Virus record (IMG/VR): IMGVR_UViG_3300008108_000083
Location: 1-53,418 of that record
Source: a virus
Direction: 5' to 3' (one strand)
Length of the DNA stretch: 53,418 nucleotides
The notes beneath the pieces were generated by a model. That model searched no databases and was not told the DNA's origin. It saw nothing but the letters and a program-made list of their open reading frames with translations. The first letter of the stretch is position 1, and each line of letters begins with the position of its first letter. Positions 7,342-14,811 of the stretch are shown piece after piece. The translations under genes were made by a program, and so were the position numbers.

Positions 7342-7349
7342 TCAAATTT

Positions 7350-7433
7350 GGAAGGGTGGCCGAGTGGTTGATGGCAGCAGTCTTGAAAACTGCCGTGTGA
7401 TGAGCACCGTGGGTTCGAATCCCACCTCTTCCG
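7350..7433 (+). tRNA. tRNA-Ser(TGA)
   Basis: 84 nt class II tRNA. Acceptor GGAAGGG pairs with CTCTTCC (one G-T). Anticodon loop CTTGAAA gives TGA for TCA/TCG codons. T-arm GTGGG/CCCAC; discriminator G. Confidence 0.95.
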
Positions 7434-7436
7434 TTT

Positions 7437-7510
7437 CGGGGTGTAGCGCAGCTTGGTAGCGCAACTGCTTTGGGAGCAGTGGGTCGGGGGTTCGAATCCC
7501 TCCACTCCGA
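7437..7510 (+). tRNA. tRNA-Pro(TGG)
   Basis: 74 nt. Acceptor CGGGGTG pairs with CACTCCG, discriminator A. Anticodon stem ACTGC/GCAGT with loop TTTGGGA, anticodon TGG. Three bases after tRNA-Ser(TGA), so co-transcribed. Confidence 0.95.
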
Positions 7511-7532
7511 TTAAACTAATAAGGAGTTTAAA

Positions 7533-7769
7533 ATGAATTTTGCTGTTTATACAAGACCTGGATGCCCATACTGTGATAGAATTAAAGAAGTTCTAACAGT
7601 AAAAGGTTTAAATTTTCAGGAGTATGTATTGAACCGTGATTTTAATAAAGAGCAATTCTATACACAATTTGGACAAGGATCTACATTCCCTCAGGTTCTA
7701 ATGAACGATAAGAATTTGGGTGGATGTACAGATAGTATCAAGTACCTCCACGAACAAGGTATTATTTGA
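7533..7769 (+). CDS. Glutaredoxin
   Basis: The 78-residue protein has the dithiol active site CPYC at residues 11-14 (RPGCPYCDRIKEVL), a TFPQVLMND cis-Pro loop and a GGCTDSIKYL glutathione-binding segment. It transfers electrons from glutathione to disulfides and, in T4-like phages, to phage ribonucleotide reductase. It may also recycle the phage peroxiredoxin. AAGGAG lies upstream of ATG 7533. It immediately follows the tRNA-Pro gene. Confidence 0.95.
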   Translation: MNFAVYTRPGCPYCDRIKEVLTVKGLNFQEYVLNRDFNKEQFYTQFGQGSTFPQVLMNDKNLGGCTDSIKYLHEQGII

Positions 7770-7777
7770 AATAAATA
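7770..7777 (+). promoter_or_regulatory. Late promoter box AATAAATA
   Basis: T4-type late box overlapping the end of the glutaredoxin gene and about 60 bases before the membrane-protein gene at 7840. Confidence 0.5.
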
Positions 7778-7803
7778 CTTTTAACTATAGTTACCAGGGA
7801 GGT

Positions 7804-7840
7804 TGGGTCTTTATAATTTCACTTACTTAAGGAGGACCCA
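7804..7840 (+). promoter_or_regulatory. Possible stem that hides the ribosome-binding site of the 7840 gene
   Basis: TGGGTC (7804-7809) is complementary to GACCCA (7835-7840). The right arm lies between the AAGGAGG Shine-Dalgarno and the ATG, so the stem would cover the start region and could control translation. Confidence 0.45.
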
Positions 7841-8079
7841 TGGAGCATTTAGAGTTTATTATCATGTCAGTATTCCTAACCATCGGTGGATTTGGGTTAG
7901 GATTTGTTTTAGGATGGATGGCTAATAATGTATTCTCTGTTTGGGCAGAGAACGCTTCTTATGCCAAGAGCATTACTCATCCAGAGATGCTAGACGAAGA
8001 CGGTCATGTGTTAAGAGATGACCTGATCTACTTGACTTTTGGAGATGAAGATGATATGATAGATGACGAAGACGAATGA
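7840..8079 (+). CDS. Single-span membrane protein, 79 aa
   Basis: Residues ~6-32 form one glycine-rich transmembrane helix (SVFLTIGGFGLGFVLGWMAN), followed by a soluble tail that ends in an Asp/Glu cluster. A strong AAGGAGG precedes the ATG. I do not know the function. It leads into the RNase H gene nine bases downstream. A small inner- or thylakoid-membrane protein is likely. Confidence 0.8.
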   Translation: MEHLEFIIMSVFLTIGGFGLGFVLGWMANNVFSVWAENASYAKSITHPEMLDEDGHVLRDDLIYLTFGDEDDMIDDEDE

Positions 8080-8088
8080 AGGTCTAAG

Positions 8089-8973
8089 ATGATTTTGATT
8101 GATATGAATCAGGTTTGTATTTCAAACCTGATGATGCACTTGAATTCTATTGGTAAAAAACAACCTATTGACGAAGGACTAGTTCGCCATATGATTTTGA
8201 CTTCTCTTAAGGGATATAAGTCAAAGTTTTCTGAATATGGCGATCTAGTCCTTTGTTATGATTCCAAAAATTACTGGAGACGTGAAAAGTTTCCTTTCTA
8301 TAAAGGAACTAGGAAAAAAGATAGAGAAAAATCTAGTTATGATTGGACGAATATCTTTGATATTTTGAACAAACTTAAATTAGAATTTAAAGATTATCTT
8401 CCATATAAGCTTGTTGAAGTTAATGGTGCAGAAGCAGACGATATTATTTCAGTCTTGTGTAAAAGACAAGCAGTTCTAAATATCAAATTGCAGAAAGATG
8501 ATAAACCAATTGAAAAGGTTTTGGTTCTTTCTGGAGATAAGGATTTCATACAACTACAAAAGTATCCTTTTGTGAAACAGTATAATCCAACTCAAAAGAA
8601 ATATGTGAGTGGGATGGATCCTAAAATGTATATCAAAGAACATGTGATTAAAGGAGATCGTTCAGACGGTATTCCTAATTTTCTTTCTTCTGATGATACT
8701 TTTATTACAGGACTAAGGCAAAAACCACTTACTAAAAAGAATATTGAGAAGTGGATTACTATGTCACCAGAACAATTCTGTTCTACAACTCAGCAGCAAC
8801 AGAACTATGAACGAAATCTACACCTTATTGATTTCACATATATACCTATAGAAGTAGAAAATAATATTATCGCAGAGTTCGATAGTATTCAACCAGCATC
8901 AAGATCTTTGATGTATGATTACTTCATTAAATCCAAACTTGTTATTTTACTTGATAGTATAGGAGAATTTTAA
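8089..8973 (+). CDS. rnh: T4-type RNase H (5'-3' FEN nuclease)
   Basis: 294 residues against 305 in T4. Metal-binding acidic motifs are in place: MILIDMNQ at the N-terminus, CYDSKNYWRREKFPFYKGTR, NGAEADDIISVL and VLSGDKDFIQLQ, then the IKGDRSDGIPNF helix-hairpin-helix segment. The enzyme removes RNA primers and short DNA behind the fork and works with gp32. It starts the replication block that ends with gp32. Confidence 0.93.
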   Translation: MILIDMNQVCISNLMMHLNSIGKKQPIDEGLVRHMILTSLKGYKSKFSEYGDLVLCYDSKNYWRREKFPFYKGTRKKDREKSSYDWTNIFDILNKLKLEFKDYLPYKLVEVNGAEADDIISVLCKRQAVLNIKLQKDDKPIEKVLVLSGDKDFIQLQKYPFVKQYNPTQKKYVSGMDPKMYIKEHVIKGDRSDGIPNFLSSDDTFITGLRQKPLTKKNIEKWITMSPEQFCSTTQQQQNYERNLHLIDFTYIPIEVENNIIAEFDSIQPASRSLMYDYFIKSKLVILLDSIGEF

Positions 8974-8974
8974 A

Positions 8975-9424
8975 ATGGCCGTTGAAACTTATACACCTCT
9001 TATTTCAGAGGTAATGCAAAAAGTATCTAATGCAAAAACTAAAAAAGAAAAGATTGAACTTTTGCAAAAGCATAGTAGTCAAGCTCTTCGTAGCATTCTG
9101 ATCTGGAACTATGATGATAGTGTCGAAAGTCTAATTCCAGAAGGAGAAGTTCCTTATACCCCTAATGAAGCACCGATTGGTACAGAACATACAACTCTTA
9201 ATCAAGAATATGTACGTTTGTATAACTTTGTTAAGGGTGGGAACAATGAGATCAAGCAGATCGAAAGAGAGAATATGTTTATTCGTATGCTTGAAGGATT
9301 ACATCAAGATGAAGCAGCACTCCTTTGTCTAGTTAAGGATAAAGATTTGCAGAAAAAATACAAGATTACAAAAGCATGTGTACAAGAAGCATTTCCTCAA
9401 ATTCAGTGGGGGAATAGAAGTTAA
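8975..9424 (+). CDS. Conserved phage protein (DUF6433-like), 149 aa
   Basis: Helical, soluble protein. The pattern SEVMQKVSNAKTKKEKIELL, then LRSILIWNYDDSV and LHQDEAALLCLVKD, matches a family common in T4-like marine phages (DUF6433, from memory). It sits one base after rnh and its stop overlaps the next ATG. Function is unknown; the constant position beside replication genes suggests a role there. Confidence 0.8.
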   Translation: MAVETYTPLISEVMQKVSNAKTKKEKIELLQKHSSQALRSILIWNYDDSVESLIPEGEVPYTPNEAPIGTEHTTLNQEYVRLYNFVKGGNNEIKQIERENMFIRMLEGLHQDEAALLCLVKDKDLQKKYKITKACVQEAFPQIQWGNRS

Positions 9425-9723
9425 TGGTAACAGAAAGAGATACACCTCATTTTAAAAAATATGGAGTTCATCTCATTTATATTAATTGTGATCCTAGTTA
9501 TGCCGAAAATAGACAATTACCTAGAGATGCAATCTTAGTAGAATGTGAAATGGATGATACAATATGGTTCGATATTGTTAAAGGTTATTCTAGATCTGCA
9601 ATATTTGATGCATATTATGATTTACTAGGAGGAGTAATAAAATCTTTTTCTTGGACAAAAGGTACTATTCCTCCAAAGTCTTGGGATTATCAAAATAAAC
9701 CTAAAGATAAGAAAAACTCATGA
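9424..9723 (+). CDS. Hypothetical protein, 99 aa
   Basis: Small soluble protein that I do not recognise. Notable stretches are VHLIYINCDPSYAENRQLPRDAILVECE and a Lys-rich C-terminus (NKPKDKKNS). Start and stop both overlap neighbours (A of TAATG; ATGA), so it belongs to the rnh-thyX operon. Confidence 0.75.
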   Translation: MVTERDTPHFKKYGVHLIYINCDPSYAENRQLPRDAILVECEMDDTIWFDIVKGYSRSAIFDAYYDLLGGVIKSFSWTKGTIPPKSWDYQNKPKDKKNS

Positions 9724-10001
9724 CTACTAAAAATAAAAAGACTACAGTATTTCTAGATCCTAGAGCATTAATTGAAGAACCTTTAGAAGAGAGTACTGAA
9801 GACCAAGAAGAGTTAGAAAAAATTGAAAAGGCAGTTGCATTTTTAATGTCTACTATCAGTCTTTTGATTTTCAAACCTTTAATCTTCATGTTAATATGGA
9901 ACTTAACTATTCCAAATGTATATTCATCAGTTAAACCTTTCAACTACTTGCAATCTGTTGGAGTTTTTGTTATGATAACCATGTTGAGGAGAACTAAATG
10001 A
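9720..10001 (+). CDS. Hypothetical membrane protein, 93 aa
   Basis: A highly acidic region (EEPLEESTEDQEELEKIE) follows a basic N-terminus. A transmembrane stretch around residues 39-64 (AVAFLMSTISLLIFKPLIFM) and a second hydrophobic segment near the C-terminus follow. Overlaps both neighbours by ATGA. Function unknown. Confidence 0.72.
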   Translation: MTTKNKKTTVFLDPRALIEEPLEESTEDQEELEKIEKAVAFLMSTISLLIFKPLIFMLIWNLTIPNVYSSVKPFNYLQSVGVFVMITMLRRTK

Positions 10002-10684
10002 CAGTAAAACTTATTAGTGTAACACCTGATGCCGAAAAGACAATGGCATATATTGCGCGAGTTTCTAATCCTGCTAACCAGGAGAACGAGAAGTTTGCAG
10101 GGTTACTTGCTTATTGTATTAAGCATAATCATTGGTCTGTGTTTGAACAGGCTACTATGACCCTAGAAATTGAAACTACTCGTGGCATCGCTGCTCAGAT
10201 ACTTCGTCATAGGAGCTTTACATATCAAGAATTTTCGCAACGCTATGCTGATGCAACTCTTCTTGGTGAAGAACTTCCTGTTCCTGATCTACGTCGTCAG
10301 GATACTAAGAACCGTCAGAACTCTACTGATGACTTTGATCCTGAACTGAAGCGTAGTTTTGAACGTCGTATCAAGCATGTGTTTGCTGACATCATGGATC
10401 TCTATGATGATATGCTTCACGCTGGTGTTGCTAAGGAGTGTGCTCGTTTTGTACTTCCTCTTGCAACTCCAACCCGTATCTACATGACTGGATCATGCAG
10501 GTCATGGATTCATTATATTAATCTTCGTTCTGCTAATGGAACACAGAAAGAACACATGGATATTGCTGAAGCAGCAAAGAAAGTGTTTATTTGTGTGTTT
10601 CCAAATGTGGCTGAAGCATTAGATTGGAAATGTGAGGAGTGTGATTGTAAAGAATTAGTTCCTCCATCTATTAGAATTGATTAA
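9998..10684 (+). CDS. thyX: Flavin-dependent thymidylate synthase
   Basis: 228 residues with the ThyX signature RHRSFTYQEFSQRY (RHRxxSxxxxSxR class) and downstream Arg/Ser residues of the dUMP/FAD site (RFVLPLATPTRIYMTGSCRSWIHYINLR). Makes dTMP from dUMP with FAD, NADPH and methylene-tetrahydrofolate, supplying nucleotides for phage DNA. It replaces the T4 ThyA-type enzyme, as in most cyanophages. Overlaps the upstream membrane gene by ATGA. Confidence 0.95.
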   Translation: MTVKLISVTPDAEKTMAYIARVSNPANQENEKFAGLLAYCIKHNHWSVFEQATMTLEIETTRGIAAQILRHRSFTYQEFSQRYADATLLGEELPVPDLRRQDTKNRQNSTDDFDPELKRSFERRIKHVFADIMDLYDDMLHAGVAKECARFVLPLATPTRIYMTGSCRSWIHYINLRSANGTQKEHMDIAEAAKKVFICVFPNVAEALDWKCEECDCKELVPPSIRID

Positions 10685-10693
10685 GAGGTCTGT

Positions 10694-10837
10694 ATGAACA
10701 ACCAAGAAGTTTTACAAATTGCTAAAGAATGTGGTCTTGTCTATAACAATAACCACGATATCCTTGAGTTCTATCAAAAAATTAGATCTCAAGTTAAAAA
10801 AGAATTTTCTTCTAAGGAAGAAGTTGCATCTAAATAA
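10694..10837 (+). CDS. Small hypothetical protein, 47 aa
   Basis: ATG 10694, ten bases after the thyX stop, preceded by AAGAGG. Sequence begins MNNQEVLQIAKECGLVYNN and is helical and basic at the end. The stop overlaps a late-promoter box. No recognised family. Confidence 0.6.
   Translation: MNNQEVLQIAKECGLVYNNNHDILEFYQKIRSQVKKEFSSKEEVASK
10830..10836 (+). promoter_or_regulatory. Late promoter box CTAAATA
   Basis: T4-type late box ~21 bases before the GTG of the gene at 10857. Confidence 0.5.
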
Positions 10838-10856
10838 AGGATAATAGGAGGTATAA

Positions 10857-11090
10857 GTGCCAACATATCGATTTAGAAACAATGAAACTGGAGAAGAGTT
10901 TGATAAATGGATGTATATGGCTGAAAGAGAACCGTATCTGGAAGCCAATCCAAATATTACTCAAGTCCCTACTGTTCTCAATGCCGTAAGTGGTATTGGT
11001 ACTGGTGAAAAATTGCCAGGAGGATTTAGAGATAATATGAAACGAATTCAAGAAGCACATCCAAGAGCAAACCTATCTAGATTTACCTAA
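10857..11090 (+). CDS. FmdB-like protein lacking zinc cysteines, 77 aa
   Basis: The GTG start follows a strong TAGGAGG. The N-terminus (MPTYRFRNNETGEEFDKWM) mirrors the opening strands of FmdB zinc-ribbon regulators (MPTYEFRC...), but the Cys pairs are absent. The rest (LEANPNITQVPTVLNAVSG, then GGFRDNMKRIQEAHP) also resembles the family's tail. The family is conserved in cyanophages. The role is unknown; a degenerate ribbon used for protein contacts is my inference. Confidence 0.75.
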   Translation: MPTYRFRNNETGEEFDKWMYMAEREPYLEANPNITQVPTVLNAVSGIGTGEKLPGGFRDNMKRIQEAHPRANLSRFT

Positions 11091-11091
11091 T

Positions 11092-11847
11092 ATGCCAGTC
11101 AAAAAAAGGAATAACAACTCAGTCGTACCTGCGGGAATGAGTACAAAACAAATGAGGCGCAAGAAGCCTATTAATTTAGAACACCTTGTCGATATTAAAC
11201 CATTAACACCACATCAAGAAGAAGTATTTGATTGCTATGCAAAAGATAAAAATCTTCTTCTACATGGTGCTGCTGGAACAGGTAAGACTTTTATTAGTTT
11301 ATTCCTGGCACTCAGAGAGGTTTTAAATGCAGAGTCTCCATATGAAAAAATCTATGTTGTCAGATCTCTAGTTCCTACTAGAGAAATTGGTTTCCTTCCT
11401 GGAGACCATGAAGATAAATCAAACTTGTATCAAATACCATACAAGAATATGGTAAAGTACATGTTTGAAATGCCTGATGACAATGCATTTGAAATGTTGT
11501 ATGATAATCTTAGAAATCAGGGAACTATTAGTTTCTGGAGTACATCTTTTATTCGTGGAGTTACCATGGATAATTGCATTATTATTGTTGATGAATTTAG
11601 CAACTTGAATTTTCATGAACTTGATAGTATAATTACTCGTGTAGGTCAAGACTGTAAAATTATTTTCTCTGGAGATGTTACTCAGTCTGATCTTATCAAG
11701 TCAAATGAAAAGAATGGTGTGCTAGATTTCATGAGCATCATTCAAACTATGGAAGAATTCTGTTGTATTGAATTTGGTATTGAAGATATTGTCCGTTCTG
11801 GTTTAGTTAAGTCTTATCTTATTAGTAAAATTAATCTTGGTTTCTGA
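11092..11847 (+). CDS. phoH: PhoH-like ATPase
   Basis: 251 residues with Walker A GAAGTGKT (near residues 60-67), the Walker B-like CIIIVDEFSNLNFHELDSI, and sensor IIFSGDVTQSDL. These are hallmarks of the PhoH family (related to RecD-type helicases). PhoH is widespread in marine phages, but its exact task is uncertain; RNA or phosphate-starvation functions have been proposed. It begins two bases after the FmdB-like gene and shares its final base with the next gene. Confidence 0.93.
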   Translation: MPVKKRNNNSVVPAGMSTKQMRRKKPINLEHLVDIKPLTPHQEEVFDCYAKDKNLLLHGAAGTGKTFISLFLALREVLNAESPYEKIYVVRSLVPTREIGFLPGDHEDKSNLYQIPYKNMVKYMFEMPDDNAFEMLYDNLRNQGTISFWSTSFIRGVTMDNCIIIVDEFSNLNFHELDSIITRVGQDCKIIFSGDVTQSDLIKSNEKNGVLDFMSIIQTMEEFCCIEFGIEDIVRSGLVKSYLISKINLGF

Positions 11848-12512
11848 TGTTTAAATTTGTTGATCTTCCCCTACAACTACCAGAATTAGAGTCTGTAGAT
11901 AAAAATGGTAAACGATATTATCCTGTTCCAAATGGGAAATTTTATCCTTCTATTACTACAGTGACTTCTTTTAAGAAATCTTCTCAGATTATGGAGTGGC
12001 GTAAGCGGGTAGGGGAAGAAGCAGCAAATAAGAAAACTGCTAGAGCAACTAGTAGAGGAACTTCATATCATAGTATTGTTGAAACTTATTTAAAAAACGA
12101 ACCAGTTGATCAACACAAGAATAAAATTTTAGCATTCAATTTGTTTCAAGCTTCTAAACCAATTCTTGATAGAATTTCTAATATTCACGCACTAGAAACT
12201 TCTTTATATTCTGATTATTTGGGAGTTGCTGGTCGTGTTGATTGTATTGCAGAGTTTGATGGTGAACTTGCTGTAATTGACTTTAAAACTTCTGATAAAG
12301 AAAAGAGAGAAGACTGGATTGAGAATTATTTCGTGCAAGAAACTGCATATGCAGTTATGTTTTATGAAAGAACAGGAATACAACCTGTAAAAATTGTTAC
12401 TATAATTGCAACGGAAGAGGGTCACTGCCAGATCTTTCAAAAATATGATCTCAATCATTACTTTGTATTACTTAAAGAATACATCAATGAGTTTGAGAGG
12501 ATTAATAAATGA
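11847..12512 (+). CDS. PD-(D/E)XK exonuclease
   Basis: 221 residues. The catalytic core is GRVDCIAEFDGELAVIDFKTS (Asp, then Asp-x-Lys), followed by a helix with QETAYAVMFYE. This is typical of MGME1/Cas4/RecB-like single-strand exonucleases. The N-terminal part (GKFYPSITTVTSF) is also conserved in the MGME-like group. It likely acts in DNA recombination or replication with gp32/gp59 nearby. Confidence 0.85.
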   Translation: MFKFVDLPLQLPELESVDKNGKRYYPVPNGKFYPSITTVTSFKKSSQIMEWRKRVGEEAANKKTARATSRGTSYHSIVETYLKNEPVDQHKNKILAFNLFQASKPILDRISNIHALETSLYSDYLGVAGRVDCIAEFDGELAVIDFKTSDKEKREDWIENYFVQETAYAVMFYERTGIQPVKIVTIIATEEGHCQIFQKYDLNHYFVLLKEYINEFERINK

Positions 12513-12763
12513 ACAATAGTGAAAAATTAGAGAGTAAATTTATGACAGCAGCAAAGTTCTCTTCAGATATTGAAGAAATTGTGAAAGATGGTAATGGATT
12601 AGTTAATTACATTGATGCTATTATATGTTATTGTGATGACAATGACATTGAGTTGGAAAATGTGCCTAAACTTATATCTAAACCATTGAAAGAAAAGTTG
12701 AAATATCAGGCTCAAAATCTTAATTTTATGAAAAAGACTACAAGGGGCATCTTGCCATTATGA
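12509..12763 (+). CDS. 33: gp33, late-transcription coactivator
   Basis: 84 residues (T4 gp33 is 112). NVPKLISKPLKEKLKYQAQN is the recognisable core. gp33 bridges the sliding clamp and RNA polymerase carrying gp55 to switch on late genes. The late boxes in this window would depend on it. The short length reflects loss of N-terminal residues, as in other cyanophages. Overlaps neighbours by ATGA. Confidence 0.82.
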   Translation: MNNSEKLESKFMTAAKFSSDIEEIVKDGNGLVNYIDAIICYCDDNDIELENVPKLISKPLKEKLKYQAQNLNFMKKTTRGILPL

Positions 12764-13359
12764 CTGGATTTGAAGTTTATAGAATGTATCTTGCATTAAA
12801 ACTTCATTTTACTACAGAGAGATATGACTATTTTGAATTTAATGGGAAGGTAAAAGCATCAGAAAAATCTTTTGATAAAAGAAAAGATGCTTACTTCTTT
12901 AAAAAATTTTCTACAAAATATGATCATGATACAGCATTAACTTATTTGATTTCAAATTTTGTCAAAGAACAATGTTTTTATATTAAAGATCTTTTATCCT
13001 CAAATGCTGAGAAAAATTATTTAAATTGGAAAAAGTATAATCAAAGTTTGGCATATAATTTTGCAAATGAAATAGATATTCTTCTGAATGATGAATTATC
13101 TTTTGAAGAATTATTTAAATGTGAAAGAGGAAAACATCCACACATATTGAAAAAATATTTTGCAAATCAAATTAGTATTGAAACTTTAGTAATCCTAAAT
13201 TTTTGTGTTAAATATTTGCCAACCTTTGATAAAGTATTATCTGATCCAGTATGGCAAGAATTGAAAAATAAAATCTTAAAATATAGCCCCTTTTTAAAAC
13301 TTGACATAAAAAAATATAAAAAAATAGTTTTGGAAAAGGTTAATGAACGAGTTCTTTAA
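12760..13359 (+). CDS. 59: gp59, helicase loader
   Basis: 199 residues (T4 217). The opening MTGFEVYRMYLALKLHFTTE and the KRKDAYFFKKFS segment match the loader of gp41 helicase. It is all-helical and basic, and loads the replicative helicase onto gp32-coated forks. Its position between gp33 and gp32 matches T4. Confidence 0.9.
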   Translation: MTGFEVYRMYLALKLHFTTERYDYFEFNGKVKASEKSFDKRKDAYFFKKFSTKYDHDTALTYLISNFVKEQCFYIKDLLSSNAEKNYLNWKKYNQSLAYNFANEIDILLNDELSFEELFKCERGKHPHILKKYFANQISIETLVILNFCVKYLPTFDKVLSDPVWQELKNKILKYSPFLKLDIKKYKKIVLEKVNERVL

Positions 13360-13672
13360 ATCAGGTATTGTTAGAAAGGAAATGATTGAGATGCAGGAAC
13401 TTTACGAAGACTGTCTCAAAAAATCAAATAAATTACCTGAACTATCTCCTTTAGAAAGGAGAGAATATATGTTAAAAGTTAAACAGTTGATTGAAAAACA
13501 ACAATTGTTTTACGCTAGGATATCTTTATCTGCTCCTGATTATCCTGAACTTTCAGATTTTAAGGAAAGAGTGGATACTTTAATAGGAATTTATGGATTT
13601 AGTTCTATTAAAGATGGTCTTGACCACCTAGCAAAGAGGATGGATGACATGCTTGACAACCCACCTAAATAG
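13343..13672 (+). CDS. DUF1825-family protein, 109 aa
   Basis: The opening FFKSGIVRKEMIEMQELYED and the LMxKQQLFYARISLS region resemble cyanobacterial DUF1825 proteins, so it may be host-derived. Helical, with no known activity. Overlaps gp59 by 17 bases. The 3' end carries the gp32 promoters. Confidence 0.75.
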   Translation: MNEFFKSGIVRKEMIEMQELYEDCLKKSNKLPELSPLERREYMLKVKQLIEKQQLFYARISLSAPDYPELSDFKERVDTLIGIYGFSSIKDGLDHLAKRMDDMLDNPPK

Positions 13673-13681
13673 TGCTACCAT
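13653..13681 (+). promoter_or_regulatory. Sigma70-type promoter of gp32
   Basis: TTGACA 13653-13658, 17 bases, TACCAT 13676-13681. It sits inside the end of the upstream gene. The spacer also contains a late box. A perfect inverted repeat overlaps the -10. Confidence 0.7.
13664..13671 (+). promoter_or_regulatory. Late promoter box CCTAAATA for gp32
   Basis: Within the spacer of the early promoter, so gp32 has stacked early and late promoters. Confidence 0.5.
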
Positions 13682-13697
13682 ACCTTTGTTGGTATGG
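13678..13697 (+). repeat. Perfect inverted repeat at the gp32 promoter
   Basis: CCATACC (13678-13684) and GGTATGG (13691-13697) with six bases between. It covers the end of the -10 and the expected transcription start. It may be an operator. In readthrough RNA it would be a leader hairpin, reminiscent of T4 gp32 autoregulation. Confidence 0.55.
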
Positions 13698-13742
13698 CAC
13701 ACGGACAATCCAACAAATACAACTAATACGGAGAATACAATT

Positions 13743-14690
13743 ATGTCTTTTGCTTCTTTGAAAAAGCAATCTGGGTCTGTTTTTGATAAACTTACCCGCG
13801 AGATCGAAAAGATCTCTAATCCAGAAACTAGTAGCGGTGCCGATGAGCGTTTCTGGAAGCCCGAAATGGACAAGTCGGGTAATGGTTATGCAGTTATTCG
13901 TTTCCTCCCTGCTCCTGAGGGTGAGGATTTGCCTTGGGCAAAAGTGTGGTCACATGCATTCCAAGGTCCTGGTGGATGGTATATTGAAAATAGTTTGACC
14001 ACTCTTAATAAGAAGGATCCTGTCGGTGAAATGAACCGAGAGCTCTGGAACAGTGGTAGTGATGCTGATAAGGAAATCGCTCGTAAACAAAAGCGCAAAC
14101 TGAGCTACTATGCTAACATCTATGTTGTGGAAGATCCAGCACATCCAGAGAATGAAGGACGAGTCTTCCTCTATAAGTTTGGCAAGAAAATCTTTGACAA
14201 AATCATGGCAGCAATGCAACCTGAGTTCAAAGATGAAACTCCTATCAATCCTTTTGACTTTTGGGAAGGAGCAAACTTCAAACTGAAGATCCGTAAGGTT
14301 GATGGTTACTGGAACTACGATAAGTCTGAGTTCTCTCGTTCTGGTACTCTTGCTAACCTTGATGATGATGAACTGGAAGGGATCTGGAAGCGTGAATATT
14401 CTCTAACTGAGTTCACCGATGAGAAAAACTTCAAGACCTTTGAAGAACTTGAAAATCGTCTTCAACTTGTTCTTGGGAATAAAACTCAATCTCGTCCTTC
14501 TCGTTCTACTTTCGATGAAGAGGTTGCAGATGAAGAGGATCGTGGTCCTGCAGCATCTTGGAAAGAGGAAATCAGTACTTTCAAATCTGCTCAGCAATCT
14601 CATCAATCTAAGGTTACTAAACCTTCCTTCAATGAAGATGATGATGAAAGCACTCTTAGTTACTTCGCTCGCCTTGCTGAAGAAGACTGA
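13743..14690 (+). CDS. 32: gp32, single-stranded DNA-binding protein
   Basis: 315 residues (T4 301). The DNA-binding core aligns with T4: GNGYAVIRFLPAP, GGWYIEN, NIYVVEDPAHPENEGRVFLYKFGKKIFDKI, WEGANFKLKIRKV. There are no Cys residues, so the T4 zinc site is missing. The C-terminus is acidic (EDDDEST..., AEED), as needed for partner binding. ATG 13743 follows TACGGAG. Transcribed from early and late promoters and ended by a strong terminator. Confidence 0.96.
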   Translation: MSFASLKKQSGSVFDKLTREIEKISNPETSSGADERFWKPEMDKSGNGYAVIRFLPAPEGEDLPWAKVWSHAFQGPGGWYIENSLTTLNKKDPVGEMNRELWNSGSDADKEIARKQKRKLSYYANIYVVEDPAHPENEGRVFLYKFGKKIFDKIMAAMQPEFKDETPINPFDFWEGANFKLKIRKVDGYWNYDKSEFSRSGTLANLDDDELEGIWKREYSLTEFTDEKNFKTFEELENRLQLVLGNKTQSRPSRSTFDEEVADEEDRGPAASWKEEISTFKSAQQSHQSKVTKPSFNEDDDESTLSYFARLAEED

Positions 14691-14716
14691 AACCAAAATC
14701 GCATATTGAAAACCTC

Positions 14717-14747
14717 TGGGGCACTTCAAAAGCGCCCCAATTTTTTT
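14717..14747 (+). terminator. Intrinsic terminator after gp32
   Basis: TGGGGC (14717-14722) pairs with GCCCCA (14734-14739), followed by seven T. Confidence 0.88.
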
Positions 14748-14770
14748 GTTTAAAAAGAATGTTAAGTTTT

Positions 14771-14787
14771 GTTACAATTTATGTAAC
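14771..14787. repeat. Inverted repeat between convergent genes
   Basis: GTTACA-ATTTA-TGTAAC, a 6-bp perfect inverted repeat in the gap between gp32 and gp53. Likely a minor hairpin beside the two terminators. Confidence 0.35.
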
Positions 14788-14790
14788 ATT

Positions 14791-14811
14791 AAAAAAGGGG
14801 CAGATGCCCCT
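14791..14811 (-). terminator. Intrinsic terminator after gp53
   Basis: Read on the minus strand: GGGGCA, two bases, TGCCCC, then TTTTTT. It begins at the gp53 stop codon. Confidence 0.85.

Noticed and set aside
6911-7345. 144-codon minus-strand frame
   Set aside because: Antisense to the signal-peptide protein, running up to the tRNA-Ser region. The plus-strand product has a clean signal peptide.
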